A stretch of 64,000 bases of DNA from Cobetia amphilecti (lineage in GTDB: Bacteria > Pseudomonadota > Gammaproteobacteria > Pseudomonadales > Halomonadaceae): the NCBI RefSeq assembly GCF_020217465.1, contig NZ_CP084115.1, positions 3,596,001-3,660,000 of the forward strand, read 5' to 3'. Made by a program: the position numbers and the translations under genes. Position 1 is the stretch's first letter. Every line of letters begins with the position of its first letter. Below are positions 1-7,693 of this stretch, piece after piece. The notes below the pieces were generated by a model. The model was given only the letters and a program-made list of their open reading frames with translations, made no database searches and was not told where the DNA came from.

Positions 1-696
1 TATAGCGCGGTGGGGCTGGAGGTCAAACGGCTGCGCAGCGGCTTGATGAGCGGTGTGCTCAGGTTGCGTTCGGTGCCGTCATTTCTCTCCAAATGGCTGG
101 CGCCCCGACTGCCGCGCCTACAGGCACGCTTTCCGGATATCGAGCTGCACGTGCGCGCCGAGGACAGTGACTCGCCGCTGCGCGAGGGTGACTTCGAGCT
201 GGCGGTCGACCTCAACGACGGCCACTACCCGGGTATGCAGGTCACCGACCTGATGGAAGAGGAGATCTTCCCCGTCTGCCATCCCGGCCTGATGCGCGGC
301 CGCCCGCCACTGCGCAGCGCAGAGGACCTCGCCTGGTATCCACTGCTGCACGACATCACCGCCTGGCGCGGCAGTCACGACCACGCCGAGTGGGAATTCT
401 ATCTGGCCAGCATCGGCGCGCCCGAGATCAACGTTCAGCGTGGCTATACCTTCAACCGCAACCACCTGTCGATGGAGGCTGCCATCGCCGGCATGGGAGT
501 CGCGATGGCAAGGCGCACGCTGATCACCGACGAGCTGTCACGCGGCACGCTGATCGCGCCCTTCGCGCAGCGGGTGCTGACCGGCAAGCGCTACGTCATC
601 GTCCATCCCCACGGCACCCTGGATGATGGCCGCATCCAGGCCGTGCATGACTGGATCGTCGAGGAAGCCGAGCGGGATCGGTTACGTCAGAGCTGA
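1..696 (+). CDS. LysR-family regulator, GcvA-like (5' truncated by window)
   Basis: The reading frame is open from base 1, so the gene enters from outside the window and the N-terminal helix-turn-helix is missing. The visible 231 residues are the linker and a complete LysR substrate-binding domain. The stretch 'FLSKWLAPRLPRLQARFPDIEL' near residues 25-46 and the late 'AAIAGMGVAMARR' segment are typical of the GcvA-type subgroup (GcvA, AmpR and relatives). These proteins bind promoters as tetramers and respond to a small ligand in the C-terminal domain. The regulated gene is probably the divergent neighbour outside the window and cannot be seen. The ligand cannot be predicted. The family call is firm; the resemblance to GcvA is at subfamily level only. 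Confidence 0.85.
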   Translation, partial: YSAVGLEVKRLRSGLMSGVLRLRSVPSFLSKWLAPRLPRLQARFPDIELHVRAEDSDSPLREGDFELAVDLNDGHYPGMQVTDLMEEEIFPVCHPGLMRGRPPLRSAEDLAWYPLLHDITAWRGSHDHAEWEFYLASIGAPEINVQRGYTFNRNHLSMEAAIAGMGVAMARRTLITDELSRGTLIAPFAQRVLTGKRYVIVHPHGTLDDGRIQAVHDWIVEEAERDRLRQS

Positions 697-761
697 CGAA
701 CATTTCCGCTCGGCGCAACATCGATGCTGAAATGGAATCTCACAGTTTTCTTACCAGAATA

Positions 762-790
762 TTAACTGAGCACCTTTGCATCGTTATAAT
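762..790 (+). promoter_or_regulatory. Sigma70-type promoter for the membrane protein at 829
   Basis: A -35 element TTAACT (762-767) is followed after exactly 17 bases by a perfect TATAAT (785-790). Transcription would begin near 797, about 30 bases before the ATG at 829. The region is AT-rich compared with its surroundings. Confidence 0.65.
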
Positions 791-828
791 GAGCAGGCAA
801 ACAACACCCTCACCCTGACAGGCAGTCC

Positions 829-1584
829 ATGGACTGTCCGGAGAGTCCCTTGTCTCGCCTGACTTCGCATACCCAGCACCATAACGCTGTCCCGCTCCCC
901 ATCAGCGCCGAACAGCCGCTGTATGGGCGCAAGCCCACTTCGCTCTTCATGCAAGCCTGCCTGCGCCTGGCCATCTATGCGCCGCTGGTGGCCGCGATGA
1001 TGTCGCTGGTCATGCATGATGCCCACCACTTCGGTGATGTCGGCTTCAGCGAAGCCAGCTGGACAGAACACATGCAGAGCACCCTGCTGGCGTTGAGCGC
1101 AGCCACCATGTGGCTGGTGCATTCACGCCTGCCGGACCTGCGCACCATCAGCCTGCTGCTGTTCGGCCTGTTCGCGGCGTCCCTGATCCGTGAGCAGGAC
1201 GCCCTGCTCGACGGCATGCTCGGCGATGGCAGCTGGCAGTTCCTGGTCAGCGTGGTCGCGATCCCGGTCATCATCGGCGTATGGCGCAACCGCAGCCGCT
1301 TCATTGCCGAGTTCGAGCACTTCGGCCGCAGCTTCGCGTTCGGCCTGTTCGGCGCCGGCTTCCTGGCGACCTACGTCTTCTCACGCCTCTACGGCCGCTC
1401 GGAATTCTGGGAAACCCTGATGGGGGACTCCTACCTGCGTTCGGTCAAGAATGCCGCCGAGGAAGTCACCGAACTGTTCGGCTACACCCTGATGGCCATC
1501 GCCGTGATCGAGATCGTGCTGCTGGCGATCCGCATGGGCCGCCAGCGCCGCGCCCTGCTGCGTGAGCTCAACGCCAACGACTGA
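829..1584 (+). CDS. Uncharacterised multi-pass inner-membrane protein
   Basis: I do not recognise this 251-residue protein. After a hydrophilic N-terminus of about 40 residues there are roughly six hydrophobic segments, near residues 44-62, 85-100, 108-124, 134-150, 168-185 and 216-236, so it is an integral membrane protein. A short His/Asp patch (MHDAHHFGD) follows the first segment, and a charged Arg-rich C-terminal tail suggests a cytoplasmic end. It has its own promoter at 762-790 and is followed by a terminator at 1737-1769, so it looks monocistronic. The ATG at 829 lacks a strong Shine-Dalgarno sequence, and a later start is possible. No function is assigned. Confidence 0.7.
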   Translation: MDCPESPLSRLTSHTQHHNAVPLPISAEQPLYGRKPTSLFMQACLRLAIYAPLVAAMMSLVMHDAHHFGDVGFSEASWTEHMQSTLLALSAATMWLVHSRLPDLRTISLLLFGLFAASLIREQDALLDGMLGDGSWQFLVSVVAIPVIIGVWRNRSRFIAEFEHFGRSFAFGLFGAGFLATYVFSRLYGRSEFWETLMGDSYLRSVKNAAEEVTELFGYTLMAIAVIEIVLLAIRMGRQRRALLRELNAND

Positions 1585-1736
1585 GCCCGGCAGCAAAACC
1601 CTCTTGCCGAGCTGCGCGCATGACCTGTCGCACGACCGTCACTTCGCCCTGCCCCATGAAACAACGCGAAGTGACGTGACATGACATGAAGCACAGCACG
1701 AAGCGCAAGAGACAGACAGACCCGTGACTCTCCCAG

Positions 1737-1769
1737 AAGCCGCTGCTCACCAGAGCCGCGGCTTTTTTT
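1737..1769 (+). terminator. Intrinsic terminator
   Basis: AAGCCGC (1737-1743) pairs with GCGGCTT (1758-1764) across a 14-base loop and runs into seven T residues. It ends transcription of the membrane protein at 829-1584. Confidence 0.7.
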
Positions 1770-1777
1770 CGTTTCTA

Positions 1778-1842
1778 CTCTCAACAGGCTTCGCGAGACA
1801 GTCTCTGCTCGACAGTCTTCTCTCAACAGTCTCTGCTCGACA
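1778..1842. repeat. Short direct repeats, 28-base spacing
   Basis: A 17-base word, ACAGTCTCTGCTCGACA, occurs at 1798-1814 and again at 1826-1842. The decamer CTCTCAACAG occurs at 1778-1787 and 1820-1829. The patch lies just past a terminator and resembles other degenerate short-period repeats in this window. Confidence 0.75.
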
Positions 1843-1907
1843 CGCTGCGCTAGACAACCGTCTCTCGATAGCCATTGCGCGAGGCACTGACGGAAAACGG
1901 CTGGACA

Positions 1908-1927
1908 TCAAATGAGAATGATTATAT
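1908..1927 (+). promoter_or_regulatory. Fur-like iron box
   Basis: TGAGAATGATTATAT at 1913-1927 closely matches the 7-1-7 Fur core TGATAATNATTATCA, and the wider 1911-1926 segment agrees with the classical 19-mer at most positions. It sits where the -35 region of the peptidase promoter would be (-10 candidate TACAAT at 1944-1949), a position suited to repression by iron-loaded Fur. The match is by eye only. Confidence 0.5.
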
Positions 1928-2026
1928 TTTACTAAGCAGTGGATACAATTCAACTATCGCCACTGCCACAGGAAAGCACCGACAGGATCTTGACCGTGTC
2001 ATGCCCTCATTCTCAAGGAGCCTCAC

Positions 2027-2353
2027 ATGCGCTGGTTCAGTAGCTACCGCTTGCACGGTCATAGTCTTGCCCCCAGTCTCCCGCAGCACAGCCTCATCAT
2101 CAGCATGCGCTGGCCCAGTCGCTGGCGATTGACGCCCGGCGCCACCGTCGTGGTGGAACATCCCAGGCTCGGCCAGCTGGTCAAGCGCCTGCATCGCATC
2201 GACGACAACGGCCGCCTGTGGCTACGTGGCGAGCACCCCGACGGCTTGAGCAGCGAGCAGATGGGGCCGGTCTCCCGTCAGTGCATCAAGGGCCGTGTCG
2301 TCTTCAGCGTGGCGGCAACGCCTTCGTCTCACCAGTTGCGCCACGGCGCCTGA
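2027..2353 (+). CDS. Small S24/S26-family peptidase (Ni-SOD maturation protease-like)
   Basis: This 108-residue protein has the layout of a minimal signal-peptidase fold. Gly-His-Ser-Leu-x-Pro near residue 11 matches the catalytic-serine motif G-x-S-[ML]-x-P. 'LVKRL' near residue 51 supplies the likely catalytic lysine. 'RGEHPDGLSSEQMGPV' corresponds to the conserved G-x-N-x-x-S-x-[DS]-S-R-x-x-G-P-V box, followed by 'IKGRVVF'. There is no transmembrane anchor, so it is probably cytosolic. The size and motifs resemble SodX, the protease that trims the leader of nickel superoxide dismutase, but no sodN gene is adjacent. An AAGGAG ribosome site stands 6-7 bases before the ATG, and a Fur-like box lies about 100 bases upstream. 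The peptidase family is well supported; the substrate is inference. Confidence 0.7.
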   Translation: MRWFSSYRLHGHSLAPSLPQHSLIISMRWPSRWRLTPGATVVVEHPRLGQLVKRLHRIDDNGRLWLRGEHPDGLSSEQMGPVSRQCIKGRVVFSVAATPSSHQLRHGA

Positions 2354-2431
2354 TAACCCCCAGGGCACATCACGCAGCTCTGGAACGACACAGCTCGAAG
2401 GTGACATGACCCGTAGAGAAAGCCACGCAAA

Positions 2432-2470
2432 GAAAAGCCCGTAACGAAAAGCCCGTAACGAAAAGCCCCA
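2432..2470. repeat. 14-base tandem repeat
   Basis: GAAAAGCCCGTAAC is repeated exactly at 2432-2445 and 2446-2459, with a partial third copy at 2460-2470, directly before the terminator at 2476-2516. Confidence 0.85.
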
Positions 2471-2475
2471 CAAAC

Positions 2476-2516
2476 GACAACGCCCGCCTCCCATTCGCAT
2501 GGGGGCGGGCGTTGTC
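2476..2516. terminator. Bidirectional terminator, ACAACGCC family
   Basis: GACAACGCCCGCC (2476-2488) pairs perfectly with GGCGGGCGTTGTC (2504-2516), and an inner CCCAT/ATGGG stem closes a TCGC loop. It lies between the converging peptidase gene (+) and rpoD (-). It is one of four hairpins in the window with the same arm core. Confidence 0.8.
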
Positions 2517-2562
2517 TTGTCAGCGAGGCCAGCAGTTTAGGCGTGGCCCCGAGCGCTTCAGA

Positions 2563-4401
2563 TCACTCTTCCATGAAGGAACGCAGTGACTCGGAGCGTG
2601 ACGGGTGACGCAGCTTGCGCAGCGCTTTCGCTTCGATCTGACGGATACGCTCACGGGTGACATCGAACTGCTTGCCGACTTCCTCGAGGGTATGGTCGGT
2701 GTTCATGTCGATACCGAAGCGCATGCGCAGCACCTTGGCTTCACGTGCGGTCAGGCCGGACAGGATGCCGCGGGTCGCTTCGATCAGACCTTCGCCGGTG
2801 GCGGAGTCGATCGGCGAGACCATGGTGCCGTCCTCGATGAAGTCACCCAGGTGCGAATCATCATCGTCACCGATCGGCGTCTCCATGGAGATGGGCTCCT
2901 TGGCGATCTTGAGCACGCGACGCACCTTGTCTTCCGGCATCTCGAGACGCTCGCCCAACTCTTCCGGCGTCGGCTCGCGACCCATTTCCTGCAGCATCTG
3001 ACGCGAGACACGGTTCAGCTTGTTGATGGTCTCGATCATGTGCACCGGAATACGGATGGTGCGCGCCTGGTCCGCGATGGAGCGAGTGATCGCCTGACGG
3101 ATCCACCAGGTGGCGTAGGTCGAGAACTTGTAACCACGACGGTACTCGAACTTGTCCACAGCCTTCATCAGACCGATGTTGCCTTCCTGGATGAGATCCA
3201 GGAACTGCAGACCACGGTTGGTGTACTTCTTGGCGATGGAGATGACCAGACGCAGGTTGGCCTCGACCATTTCCTTCTTGGCACGACGCGCCTTGGCTTC
3301 ACCGATCGACAGGCGACGGTTCACTTCCTTCAGCTCGCTGACCGGCAGCTGGACCATGTCCTGCTCGAAGGCGATCTTGCGCTGGGCACGCAGCACGTCG
3401 GCACGGAACGGCTCGAGCTTGTCGGCGTACTTCTTGCTGCCACCGATGAAGCTGTCGAACCAGTCCATGTCGGACTCGTGGCCCGGGAAGGCCTTGATGA
3501 AGCTCTTGCGAGGCACCTTGCCGCGCTTGACGAAGATCTGCAGGATGACCTTTTCCTGCTCGCGCACCTGCTCGACGGACACGCGAACCTGACCGACCAG
3601 ACGCTCGAAGTGCTTGGGCACCAGCTTGATCGGCGAGAACAGCTCGGCAAGACGGTCCTGTTCGGCTTTCGCCTCGGCAGAGCCGGAACCGTACTTCTCG
3701 ATGGCGGCCTTGGTCGCCTCGTTCTGTTCACGGATCTGCTCGAAGCGGACGCGGGCCAGCTCGGGGTCCGGGCCACCTTCAGAGGCGGAATCGTCGTCTT
3801 CGTCTTCGTCGCCTTCGGACTCTTCGCCCTCGGGTATCTCTTCGACTTCCTCGACTTCGACTTCAGCGACACCCGGCACGCCTTCGTCAGGGTCGATGAA
3901 ACCGGAGAAGAGATCGGACAGACGTCCGCCGTCTTCGCCCAGAGTGCCGTCGTAGGCTTCCAGGATGGAGTCGACTGCCCCCGGCAAGAATGCCAGCGAC
4001 GACATCACCTCACGCGTGCCCTCCTCGATCCGCTTGGCGATCTTGATTTCGCCTTCGCGGGTCAGGAGTTCCACGGTGCCCATCTCACGCATGTACATGC
4101 GGACAGGGTCGGTGGTGCGTCCCACATCGCTTTCCACCGCGGCGAGGGCGGCAACGGCCTCTTCGGCGGCAGACTCGTCAGTGGAGGAATCAGACATCAT
4201 CAAGGTATCGGCATCGGGCGCTTCTTCCGCGACCTTGATGCCCATATCGTTGATCATGCTGATGATGTCTTCCACCTGTTCGGGATCAGCGATATCCTCG
4301 GGCAGGTGATCGTTGACCTCGGCATAGGTCAGGTAACCCTGTTCCTTGCCGCGCGCGATCAACTCCTTGAGACGCGACTGCTGCTGCGCATTACCAGCCA
4401 T
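2563..4401 (-). CDS. rpoD: RNA polymerase primary sigma factor RpoD (sigma70)
   Basis: The 612-residue product carries all sigma70 regions. An N-terminal region 1.1 is followed by '[11 protein letters not shown]' (region 1.2), an acidic non-conserved region around residues 180-220, region 2 with the -10-recognition stretch '[14 protein letters not shown]', region 3, and a C-terminal region 4.2 ending in '[20 protein letters not shown]'. It directs core polymerase to housekeeping promoters. The start at 4401 ([13 protein letters not shown]) is chosen because AGGGG precedes it and because the upstream extension reads through promoter sequence. It is last in rpsU-dnaG-rpoD, 326 bases after dnaG, with a probable promoter of its own in that gap. 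Confidence 0.98.
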   Translation of the reverse strand: MAGNAQQQSRLKELIARGKEQGYLTYAEVNDHLPEDIADPEQVEDIISMINDMGIKVAEEAPDADTLMMSDSSTDESAAEEAVAALAAVESDVGRTTDPVRMYMREMGTVELLTREGEIKIAKRIEEGTREVMSSLAFLPGAVDSILEAYDGTLGEDGGRLSDLFSGFIDPDEGVPGVAEVEVEEVEEIPEGEESEGDEDEDDDSASEGGPDPELARVRFEQIREQNEATKAAIEKYGSGSAEAKAEQDRLAELFSPIKLVPKHFERLVGQVRVSVEQVREQEKVILQIFVKRGKVPRKSFIKAFPGHESDMDWFDSFIGGSKKYADKLEPFRADVLRAQRKIAFEQDMVQLPVSELKEVNRRLSIGEAKARRAKKEMVEANLRLVISIAKKYTNRGLQFLDLIQEGNIGLMKAVDKFEYRRGYKFSTYATWWIRQAITRSIADQARTIRIPVHMIETINKLNRVSRQMLQEMGREPTPEELGERLEMPEDKVRRVLKIAKEPISMETPIGDDDDSHLGDFIEDGTMVSPIDSATGEGLIEATRGILSGLTAREAKVLRMRFGIDMNTDHTLEEVGKQFDVTRERIRQIEAKALRKLRHPSRSESLRSFMEE

Positions 4402-4727
4402 AGAACCCCTATCTCGACGAAGAAGAATGAAGCACCTGGACGCGACGCGGCTCAGCGAGTGAGCATGGCGCCGGTATAGGGACGAAGAGAGCATCAAGCG
4501 CACCAGTATAGCGTGCCATCAGGAGATGCTGCCAGCGGCGTATTTGCCGGACCATCCAGGTGTGTTAGCGTTATCGGTTACGTTGCGGCAGTCCGCATCG
4601 GGAGCTACCTCATTAAATAGTGGGCATGAGTGCGTCTTTCAAGGCCATGGGGCGTATTTTCCTGCGCCATCGCCTCAGCTCTCACGGCATTTCCACCATT
4701 GTCGGCCTTCCTGGCACCGAGACTGCG
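4402..4727 (-). other. dnaG-rpoD intergenic region with promoter
   Basis: No gene is visible in these 326 bases. On the minus strand there is a promoter candidate at 4643-4617 and a further -10-like TATACT (4510-4505) nearer rpoD. Both would allow rpoD to be expressed apart from rpsU and dnaG. Confidence 0.6.
4617..4643 (-). promoter_or_regulatory. Candidate heat-shock (sigma32-like) promoter for rpoD
   Basis: Reading the minus strand, CTTGAAA (4643-4637) is followed after 12 bases by CCCACTAT (4624-4617). This resembles the sigma32 pattern CTTGAAA...CCCCATNT, although only the first half of the -10 box fits well. The same bases can be read as a sigma70 promoter, TTGAAA-N17-TATTTA. In E. coli rpoD also has a heat-shock promoter near the end of dnaG, so the position is sensible. 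Confidence 0.4.
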
Positions 4728-6824
4728 TCAGCGCCGTGTTGCCAGCTCCATCAGCAGGGCCATCAGCCGCTGCTTCTCTTCTGCCGACAACTTCTCGCCA
4801 CGCTTTTCCTTGGCCAGCAAGGCCTGATATTCCGCTTCCGGCGTGGTGCGCGCCTGCTGATGCTGGCAATGCTCCACCAGCCCCTTCAGCTCTTCGCTGC
4901 GCACGTCACGCGGAATCAGCAATTCACGGGCTGCCAGCTGCTCAAGCCTCGGCCCCTGTGCGGTACCGAGGAAGTGCGCCAACAGCACCTGTGGCGAACG
5001 ATACTGCCCCGCCTTCAAGAGACGCACCACGTCGTTCAACAGCTGCGCATCCTCGCTGTCGGCCGGCTCGCCCGCTCCTTCGATCCACTCATTGGAGTCA
5101 GGCAGCTCGGCGACCAGCTGCGGCTCGTGCACCAGAAGATGCAACAGGCGCGTCAGCATGCTGACCGAAGTGCGCTTCTGAGACCTGGCCGGCGTCGCGC
5201 GCGCGGCTTGAGCGCCCTGGCCCGCAGGCATCTCGCCATGCGACTGCCAGTCATCCGGCTGCCAGCCATCGGGCTCGCTGTCGCCGAAGCCGGCATCTGC
5301 CATCGCCTCCAGCGACGACCACTCATCCTGCGCGTCACTCAGCGCCGCGCCGTCCTGAGGACTGGCAGCGGACGCTGAGCGCGGTGCCGAGTGTGTCGCG
5401 CCGGGCTGACGTTGTTGCGGTTGCGAACGCTGCTGTTGCTGAGGGTGCTGACGTAGCTGCTGGTGCTGACGCAGCCGTGCCTGCTGGGCTTCACGCGCCG
5501 CGGCGCGCTCCACCAGCATGGCGTCCAGCCGCTCACGCTCCAGACCACTGCGCCGCTCAAGCTCCTTGAGCAGCAGCGAGCGCAGCACCCCTTCGGGCAC
5601 GCGCGAGATCCACTCCAGCGCCTGGGTCACGAACCGCTCGAGCTGCTCCATGCGCTTGAGGTCACGCCCTTCCGCGGCCTGCTCGAACAGGAACTCGGAG
5701 AGCCCGGAGGCGCAGGTGACACGCTTCTCGAACGCCTCCTGACCCTCACTGCGCACCAGGGAATCCGGGTCCTCGCCTTCCGGCAGGAACAGGAAGCGCG
5801 CCTGACGCCCATCGATCATGACCTCGAGCACGGTCTCCAGCGCGCGGCGCGCCGCCTGTCGACCGGCCTTGTCGCCGTCGAAGCAGAACACCACCTCATC
5901 GACCAGGCGATAGAGGCGCTTGAGATGCTCCTCACTGGTCGCGGTGCCCAGGGTCGCGCAGGCATTGCGAATGCCATACTGCGCCAGTGCCACCACGTCC
6001 ATGTAGCCTTCGACGATCAGCATGCGTTCCAGCTTGCGATTCGCCTCACGGGCTTCAAACAGACCGTAGAGCTCGCGTCCCTTGTGGAAGACGGGAGTCT
6101 CGGGAGAATTCAGGTATTTGGGCTTGGCGTCGCCCATCACGCGACCGCCGAAGGCGATGGTACGGCCTTTCCAGTCACGGATCGGGAACATCACGCGATC
6201 GCGGAAGCGGTCATAGCGGCGACCGCTTTCCTCATGATGGATCAGCAGACCGTATTCGATCTGCACATCCTCGCTGACACCCAGCTTGCTCAGGTGATGC
6301 TTGAGGTGCTCCCAGCCTTCCGGCGCGAAGCCGATGCCGAAATCACGCATGACCTCACGCGACAGACCACGGCCTTCCAGATACTCACGTGCCGGCTGCG
6401 CGGCCGGTTCCGTCAGGCGCTGACGATAGAAGTCCGCGGCCGCCTCGAGCAGATTGACGCCCTCTTCGCGGGCCTGCTCGCGACGCTGGCGCTCACGGCG
6501 CTCGTGCGGACTCTGGTTGCCGCCTTCGCGCGGCACTTCAAGCGCCAGCCGCGAGGCCAGCTGCTCCACGGCCTCGGGGAACGGCAGGCGATCGAACTCC
6601 ATCAGGAACTTGAGGGCACTGCCGCTCGCCCCGCACCCGAAGCAGTGATAGAACTGCTTGTCCGGGATGACGTTGAACGAGGGAGAGTTTTCCTGATGGA
6701 ACGGGCAGAGGCCGACATAGCTCTTGCCGGCCTTCTTCAGCTGGACGCGCTCACCCACCACCTCGACCACGTCGGTGCGGGCCAGCAGATCGTCAATGAA
6801 GCCTTGGGGGATGAGACCAGCCAT
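4728..6824 (-). CDS. dnaG: DNA primase DnaG
   Basis: The enzyme makes RNA primers at the replication fork. The 698-residue protein begins with a CHC2 zinc finger ('CPFHQENSPSF...HCFGCG', residues 40-64). It continues with the primase core and a TOPRIM domain ('LIVEGYMDVVALAQYG' and 'CFDGDKAG', residues about 265-320), then a C-terminal DnaB-binding helical domain. The linker before that last domain, around residues 445-480, is unusually rich in Gln ('QQQQRSQPQQRQPG') and is followed by a long disordered stretch, so the protein is longer than the E. coli enzyme (about 580). The ATG at 6824 fits family alignments; its ribosome site is weak, as is usual for dnaG. Confidence 0.97.
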   Translation of the reverse strand: MAGLIPQGFIDDLLARTDVVEVVGERVQLKKAGKSYVGLCPFHQENSPSFNVIPDKQFYHCFGCGASGSALKFLMEFDRLPFPEAVEQLASRLALEVPREGGNQSPHERRERQRREQAREEGVNLLEAAADFYRQRLTEPAAQPAREYLEGRGLSREVMRDFGIGFAPEGWEHLKHHLSKLGVSEDVQIEYGLLIHHEESGRRYDRFRDRVMFPIRDWKGRTIAFGGRVMGDAKPKYLNSPETPVFHKGRELYGLFEAREANRKLERMLIVEGYMDVVALAQYGIRNACATLGTATSEEHLKRLYRLVDEVVFCFDGDKAGRQAARRALETVLEVMIDGRQARFLFLPEGEDPDSLVRSEGQEAFEKRVTCASGLSEFLFEQAAEGRDLKRMEQLERFVTQALEWISRVPEGVLRSLLLKELERRSGLERERLDAMLVERAAAREAQQARLRQHQQLRQHPQQQQRSQPQQRQPGATHSAPRSASAASPQDGAALSDAQDEWSSLEAMADAGFGDSEPDGWQPDDWQSHGEMPAGQGAQAARATPARSQKRTSVSMLTRLLHLLVHEPQLVAELPDSNEWIEGAGEPADSEDAQLLNDVVRLLKAGQYRSPQVLLAHFLGTAQGPRLEQLAARELLIPRDVRSEELKGLVEHCQHQQARTTPEAEYQALLAKEKRGEKLSAEEKQRLMALLMELATRR

Positions 6825-6974
6825 GATTCGCCAGAAGTCGTGGAAAAACGGACTGACCGCAAGATAGTGACGGCTCAGCAACGTGAGCGGCTACCTTCGG
6901 GTCAGGCCATTCCTCGAGTTAGCGACATGCGCCAGGCAACGGCACACGGCTCGAGAACAAACGGACCACTAGAG

Positions 6975-7009
6975 ACAAAAACAAGCGGCCACCGTGAGGC
7001 AGCCGCTTG
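6975..7009 (-). terminator. Internal terminator between rpsU and dnaG
   Basis: CAAGCGGC (6982-6989) pairs with GCCGCTTG (7002-7009). On the minus strand the stem runs into TTTTTGTCT. The position matches the partial terminator known in the E. coli operon, which lowers dnaG expression relative to rpsU. Confidence 0.75.
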
Positions 7010-7052
7010 GTGTCCTTCCAGAGAGCAGAATATCACTCCCCAAAAGTACGGA

Positions 7053-7268
7053 TCAGTAGAGACGCTCGAAACGCTTGCGCTCACGCTGAACCTTCTTGGC
7101 GTGGCGCTTTACAGCGGCCGCCTGCTGACGCTTGCGAACAGCTGTCGGCTTCTCGTAGTGCTCACGACGACGCACTTCGGAAAGAACACCGGCTTTTTCG
7201 CAGGAGCGCTTGAAACGGCGCAGGGCGACGTCGAACGGCTCGTTGTCACGTACTTTAACTGAAGGCAT
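7053..7268 (-). CDS. rpsU: 30S ribosomal protein S21
   Basis: This is a 71-residue basic protein starting [21 protein letters not shown], the usual length and beginning for bS21, with the usual Lys/Arg-rich tail ending in 'RFERLY'. S21 joins the 30S platform and helps initiation on mRNA. The start at 7268 is preceded by AGGTGAG. It is first in rpsU-dnaG-rpoD, transcribed from the promoter at 7527-7499 through a leader of about 220 bases, and separated from dnaG by a terminator that should keep S21 output far above primase. Confidence 0.98.
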   Translation of the reverse strand: MPSVKVRDNEPFDVALRRFKRSCEKAGVLSEVRRREHYEKPTAVRKRQQAAAVKRHAKKVQRERKRFERLY

Positions 7269-7693
7269 TAAACACTCACCTACCTTGAGATCATGAGTTC
7301 GGTTTGAACGCACATCCGGTGCAGCCACTCCTCAGGAGCCACCAGCCAGCGACGGTAAACCGCCACCTGCAGGTCGATCCAGCATCAATCAGTCGCCTGC
7401 GACACCACCGGTGAGGGTAGCCGTCGCTGGCTGGAATCATGATTCGGGGAGCTTTTGCGGGGTGGTCGGATGCACGACCCAGTCTTGCAGAGTGCCATAT
7501 TCTAGACACCCGCCCCCGGCTTTGCAAACGCGGAAACCGGAAATCCTCTCTGCCTCAACGCCAGCTGGCGCGACACCCGTGCTCACAGCCAGTAGAATGT
7601 CGCGCATTCACGGCACACACGCCTCTCGGGCTCGCTCAGGCAGCCTCGCTGGTCGTGCCGCCCTCTACTTCTGATATTTCCTGAGAGTCAGCC
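7269..7693. other. rpsU-tsaD divergent region with structured rpsU leader
   Basis: No gene is seen. On the minus strand the rpsU leader contains a perfect 14-bp inverted repeat, CCAGCCAGCGACGG (7342-7355) and CCGTCGCTGGCTGG (7421-7434). Partly complementary bases inside it would let the RNA form one long hairpin of about 93 bases. The rpsU promoter is at 7499-7527. I found no convincing promoter for tsaD. Confidence 0.6.
7499..7527 (-). promoter_or_regulatory. Sigma70 promoter of rpsU-dnaG-rpoD
   Basis: On the minus strand TTGCAA (7527-7522) is separated by exactly 17 bases from TAGAAT (7504-7499). Both elements match the consensus well, and the start point would be about 225 bases before the rpsU ATG. 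Confidence 0.7.

Larger units (their letters stand above)
1585..2026. other. Intergenic region with hairpins, short repeats and a Fur-like box
   Basis: No convincing gene lies here. From left to right it holds a 10-bp inverted repeat (GTCACTTCGC at 1638-1647 with GCGAAGTGAC at 1666-1675), the terminator at 1737-1769, a patch of short direct repeats at 1778-1842, and an AT-rich block with a Fur-like box at 1908-1926 plus a TACAAT -10 candidate at 1944-1949. I looked for a nickel superoxide dismutase gene as partner of the downstream peptidase and found none. Confidence 0.6.

Noticed and set aside
1585..2026. A sodN gene as partner of the S26-like peptidase
   Set aside because: No frame carries the HCDLPCG start of Ni-SOD in this gap or elsewhere in the window.
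2605..4479. A 624-codon open frame on the plus strand opposite rpoD
   Set aside because: It mirrors rpoD codon by codon, as expected in GC-rich DNA; its product is a low-complexity mix with no domain, and rpoD on the other strand is certain.
5463..7262. A 599-codon plus-strand frame opposite dnaG and rpsU
   Set aside because: It crosses dnaG, the terminator and rpsU, all well identified on the minus strand. There is no recognisable protein feature.
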